A stretch of 41,122 nt of DNA from an uncultured Bacteroidales bacterium (GTDB taxonomy: Bacteria; Bacteroidota; Bacteroidia; Bacteroidales; Bacteroidaceae): NCBI GenBank assembly GCA_902801475.1, contig CADCIO010000005.1, forward strand, positions 74,175 to 115,296, written 5' to 3'. The position numbers were made by a program, and so were the translations under genes. The notes under the pieces were generated by a model that was not told the DNA's origin, searched no databases, and saw nothing but the letters and a program-made list of their open reading frames with translations. Each line of letters starts with the position of its first letter. Within the stretch, counting starts at the first letter, position 1. Shown piece by piece: positions 39,079 through 41,122 of the stretch.

Positions 39079-40940
39079 TTAATAGTTGATTCTCCATGTG
39101 TTAAAAACGATGGACATGAGCCATTGCAGACTGGTGCCGATATGGTCATCGTTCATCGAGGGTGAACTGAGATCGGTCTTGTCTGGGAAGGCTTTCATCA
39201 CGGCCTCGGCATTGGCATAGCTCACAATCTGGTCGCCCTTGCCATGATAGAGATGGATGGGGTGTATGGGTGTCCAGCCCTTGGTCAGGTCGTTCTTGTC
39301 GAGACACACGAAGAGTGCCTTGCAGAGTTCGGACTCACGGTTGAGGGCATCGGCGCTGAGGATGTCGGTAAGCCAGATTTCCTTACGGCTCTTGATGTCC
39401 TTTTCACCCTCGTGGGGGTACATGTCAAAGATGTAGTCATTGATTTCGTCTGAGGTGTATTCCTTGCTGTTCACCATCAGGTCGATCACATCCTTTTTAG
39501 CATTGTACGAATCGCTGAAGAAGTCCTCCTCCTTCCACTTACCCAGAATGTCGGGATAGGAAGCTATCATCGCCTTGATCACCACAGGCATCACCACAGG
39601 ATAAACCAGTTTCTTCTGCTCGAAGTATTTCTCGAACGTGATGCGTGGGCTGTAAGGGCCAGCGGCGCAGTAGCTGAAGTCGAAACGCCAGCGATCGGCA
39701 AAGTCAGCATGGGTGTCGAGCCACTTGTGGATGGCCAGTGCATTGCCACCACCCTGCGAAACGCCTGCCACAGAGAGCGTGAAGTCGTCCATCAAAGGAA
39801 TGCTCGCCTTGTCGCGGAAAATCTTGTAGCCTGCCTTGAGGGCATCGATGCACTGCTGTGCACAGAGATCGTGGATGATGTAGGGCTGCACGCGATCCTT
39901 CGTTACACCAAAACCTTCGTAGTCGGGAATGATGAGCAGTCTGTTGCCTGACATCATCATGTCCTCGATGGAGCGACCGCTGGTGGGACACTCAAAGCCA
40001 TCGCTGATGGTATAGTGCGGTGCCAGCAAAACGAATTGAGGACGCTTTTCGAGGAAATAGTCAAAAATCTTGTAGCCACCCCAAATGGCACGGGCAGAAA
40101 GGGTGATAGGCTTGCCTTGCTCGTCGATGCTCTCATAGGTGTAGTCGATGCTGGGTAGCCCGTTGGTCCTGCAGTCACAGCACCTGTGGCACGCGTTTTG
40201 GCTTCAGCTGGGAGAATCACCAGACCCCTATCTTCCATCTCCTTGACGGCTGTCTGTATCATCAAGCTTTTCTTAGGACTGTGGACGACCTTCCACAGCG
40301 TGGAGCCCAGTCCAGTTGTTTCATCGTTCAGGATGGTGTATTTCACATCGTCCACATCCACGTCAAGTTCCTTTGGATTGGTGGTACTGCCACTTCCGCC
40401 GTGCAACATGACGTTCCACTGGCCGAAGAGTGTTGCGAGTTCCACAGTGTCACGTTCAAACACGACATCCTTATCGCCCAAACCTTTCGTCAGCAGCTTG
40501 TCGTCAGCCAAACGCAGCGTCCTTGTCAGTGGGGCATAGTCGTCACGATTTTTCTCTTGAGCCTGACTGGTGTTTGTCAACGTGACAGTGATGGTGCCGT
40601 CATCCTTTGACGTATAGGAGAATGCGCCCAGACCATTGCTGCCACCTCCGAGGTCGGTTATCGGCTCGTCGTTTTCCCCAAAGAAGAAGTAACGGTTCCA
40701 CACATTTGCACCTTCATGTGAAAACCTGTAGGTCTCCACCGCGTGGGTATATTGAATGACTCCGTCGCCGTTGGGATTCTCGAGTGAGCCAGATGCTTCA
40801 TAGGCGGTGTACCACACGCCCTCAAGTTTATTTTCCAGTGGGTTTTCTACTACAGTATCGTCATCGTTACTGCATGATGTCATCACACATGTGCCGCAGA
40901 TAGTCAAGATGGCGGCGAGCATCCATAAGAGTTTTTTCAT
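39079..40940 (-). pseudogene. Alpha/beta-hydrolase lipoprotein interrupted by a frameshift
   Basis: The first part (from ATG 40940) encodes a lipoprotein signal with MTSC (Cys23), a DDDTVVENPLENKLEGVWY start and a lipocalin-like beta domain. In frame it continues to about ATGAVTAGPTGYP and then turns into a Ser/Pro/Arg-rich nonsense end at 39957. In another frame, from about 40155 leftward, a protein-like sequence begins (SIDYTYESIDEQGKPITLSA) and continues through a secreted lipase/prolyl-oligopeptidase-type hydrolase domain to 39079, with the nucleophile in GVSQGGGNA and a later GKGDQIVSYANAE for the acid. One missing base near 40150-40165 explains both. The intact protein would be about 620 residues. 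It may be a true pseudogene or a sequence error. Confidence 0.8.
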
Positions 40941-40985
40941 TACTTAGGGGAATAAAACTTATATTGTTGTTGTGTAAATCGGGTG

Positions 40986-41017
40986 CAAAGGTACGAAAAA
41001 GTTGAGACGCAGGACAA
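40986..41017 (-). promoter_or_regulatory. Promoter of the hydrolase-cupin operon
   Basis: On the minus strand ATTG (41017-41014), 20 bases, TACCTTTG (40993-40986), 46 bases before the ATG at 40940. Confidence 0.6.
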
Positions 41018-41058
41018 TAAATCAACGTGAGTTCGGTATAAGAAAGTTCCTCAAAAAG

Positions 41059-41089
41059 TTGTAGGAGTGAGAAATTATTTGTATCTTTG
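41059..41089 (+). promoter_or_regulatory. Promoter for a rightward gene beyond the window
   Basis: TTGT (41059-41062), 19 bases, TATCTTTG (41082-41089), followed by an A-rich stretch to the window end. The gene it serves is not in the window. Confidence 0.55.
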
Positions 41090-41122
41090 TATGTAAAAAC
41101 CAAATAATTACAAATACAACAA

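Noticed and set aside
40140..40170. Programmed ribosomal frameshift in the hydrolase gene
   Set aside because: No slippery heptamer or downstream stem was seen; a base deletion or sequence error is simpler.

Overview
The window comes from a chromosome of the phylum Bacteroidota, most likely a Prevotella-like member of the Bacteroidales. Support: promoters of the phylum-specific type (TAnnTTTG at -7, TTTG near -33), A-rich rather than Shine-Dalgarno start regions, many lipoproteins, an OMP_b-brl_3-type outer-membrane barrel, Mfa2-like fimbrial lipoproteins, the carboxynorspermidine route (nspC), a short SerA without ACT domain, and mixed short operons of housekeeping genes. No rRNA, tRNA, CRISPR array, IS element or prophage was found.

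Layout. 1-3000: a truncated minus-strand gene, two unknown membrane proteins in tandem (387-2074) ending at a clear terminator, then a minus-strand PIN toxin/antitoxin pair. 3070-9500: lipoprotein, DUF6057-like membrane protein, glycogen branching enzyme GlgB, YhcH-family protein, MORN-repeat protein and YigZ. 9494-14187: DUF1015 protein, serA-serC (serine synthesis) and corA (magnesium transport) with a long leader. 14529-17474: large outer-membrane barrel. 17589-21510: nspC, uvrD and a small secreted protein. 21674-24711: two fimbrial-type lipoproteins and a HAD phosphatase, convergent with a carboxymuconolactone decarboxylase-like gene. 25684-33097: PBP1A, kdsB, gyrA and a TPR protein. 33176-37089: minus-strand slyD-aroC-ssb-kdsA-kdsD run. 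37215-37940: GIN-domain lipoprotein. 37941-38526: gene-poor stretch with 22-bp repeats and a structured leader. 38579-40940: cupin lipoprotein and a frameshifted alpha/beta hydrolase lipoprotein.

Functional themes: envelope building (Kdo synthesis by KdsD, KdsA and KdsB; PBP1A; barrel; fimbrial lipoproteins), carbon storage (GlgB), amino-acid, aromatic and polyamine synthesis (SerC/SerA, AroC, NspC), and DNA maintenance (GyrA, UvrD, SSB).

Most notable: (1) the corA mRNA leader carries a 13-codon ORF starting Met-Asp-Asp-Tyr-Pro whose stop codon overlaps the 5' arm of an intrinsic-terminator-like hairpin, which looks like a magnesium-responsive attenuator; (2) degenerate tandem repeats of period 7 (sometimes 8), each with its own sequence, fill about ten gene junctions and have entered the uvrD gene itself; (3) the same mini-hairpin follows the stop codons of three unrelated genes; (4) the 38.0-38.6 kb stretch holds 22-bp repeats and a structured leader feeding what looks like a truncated gene.
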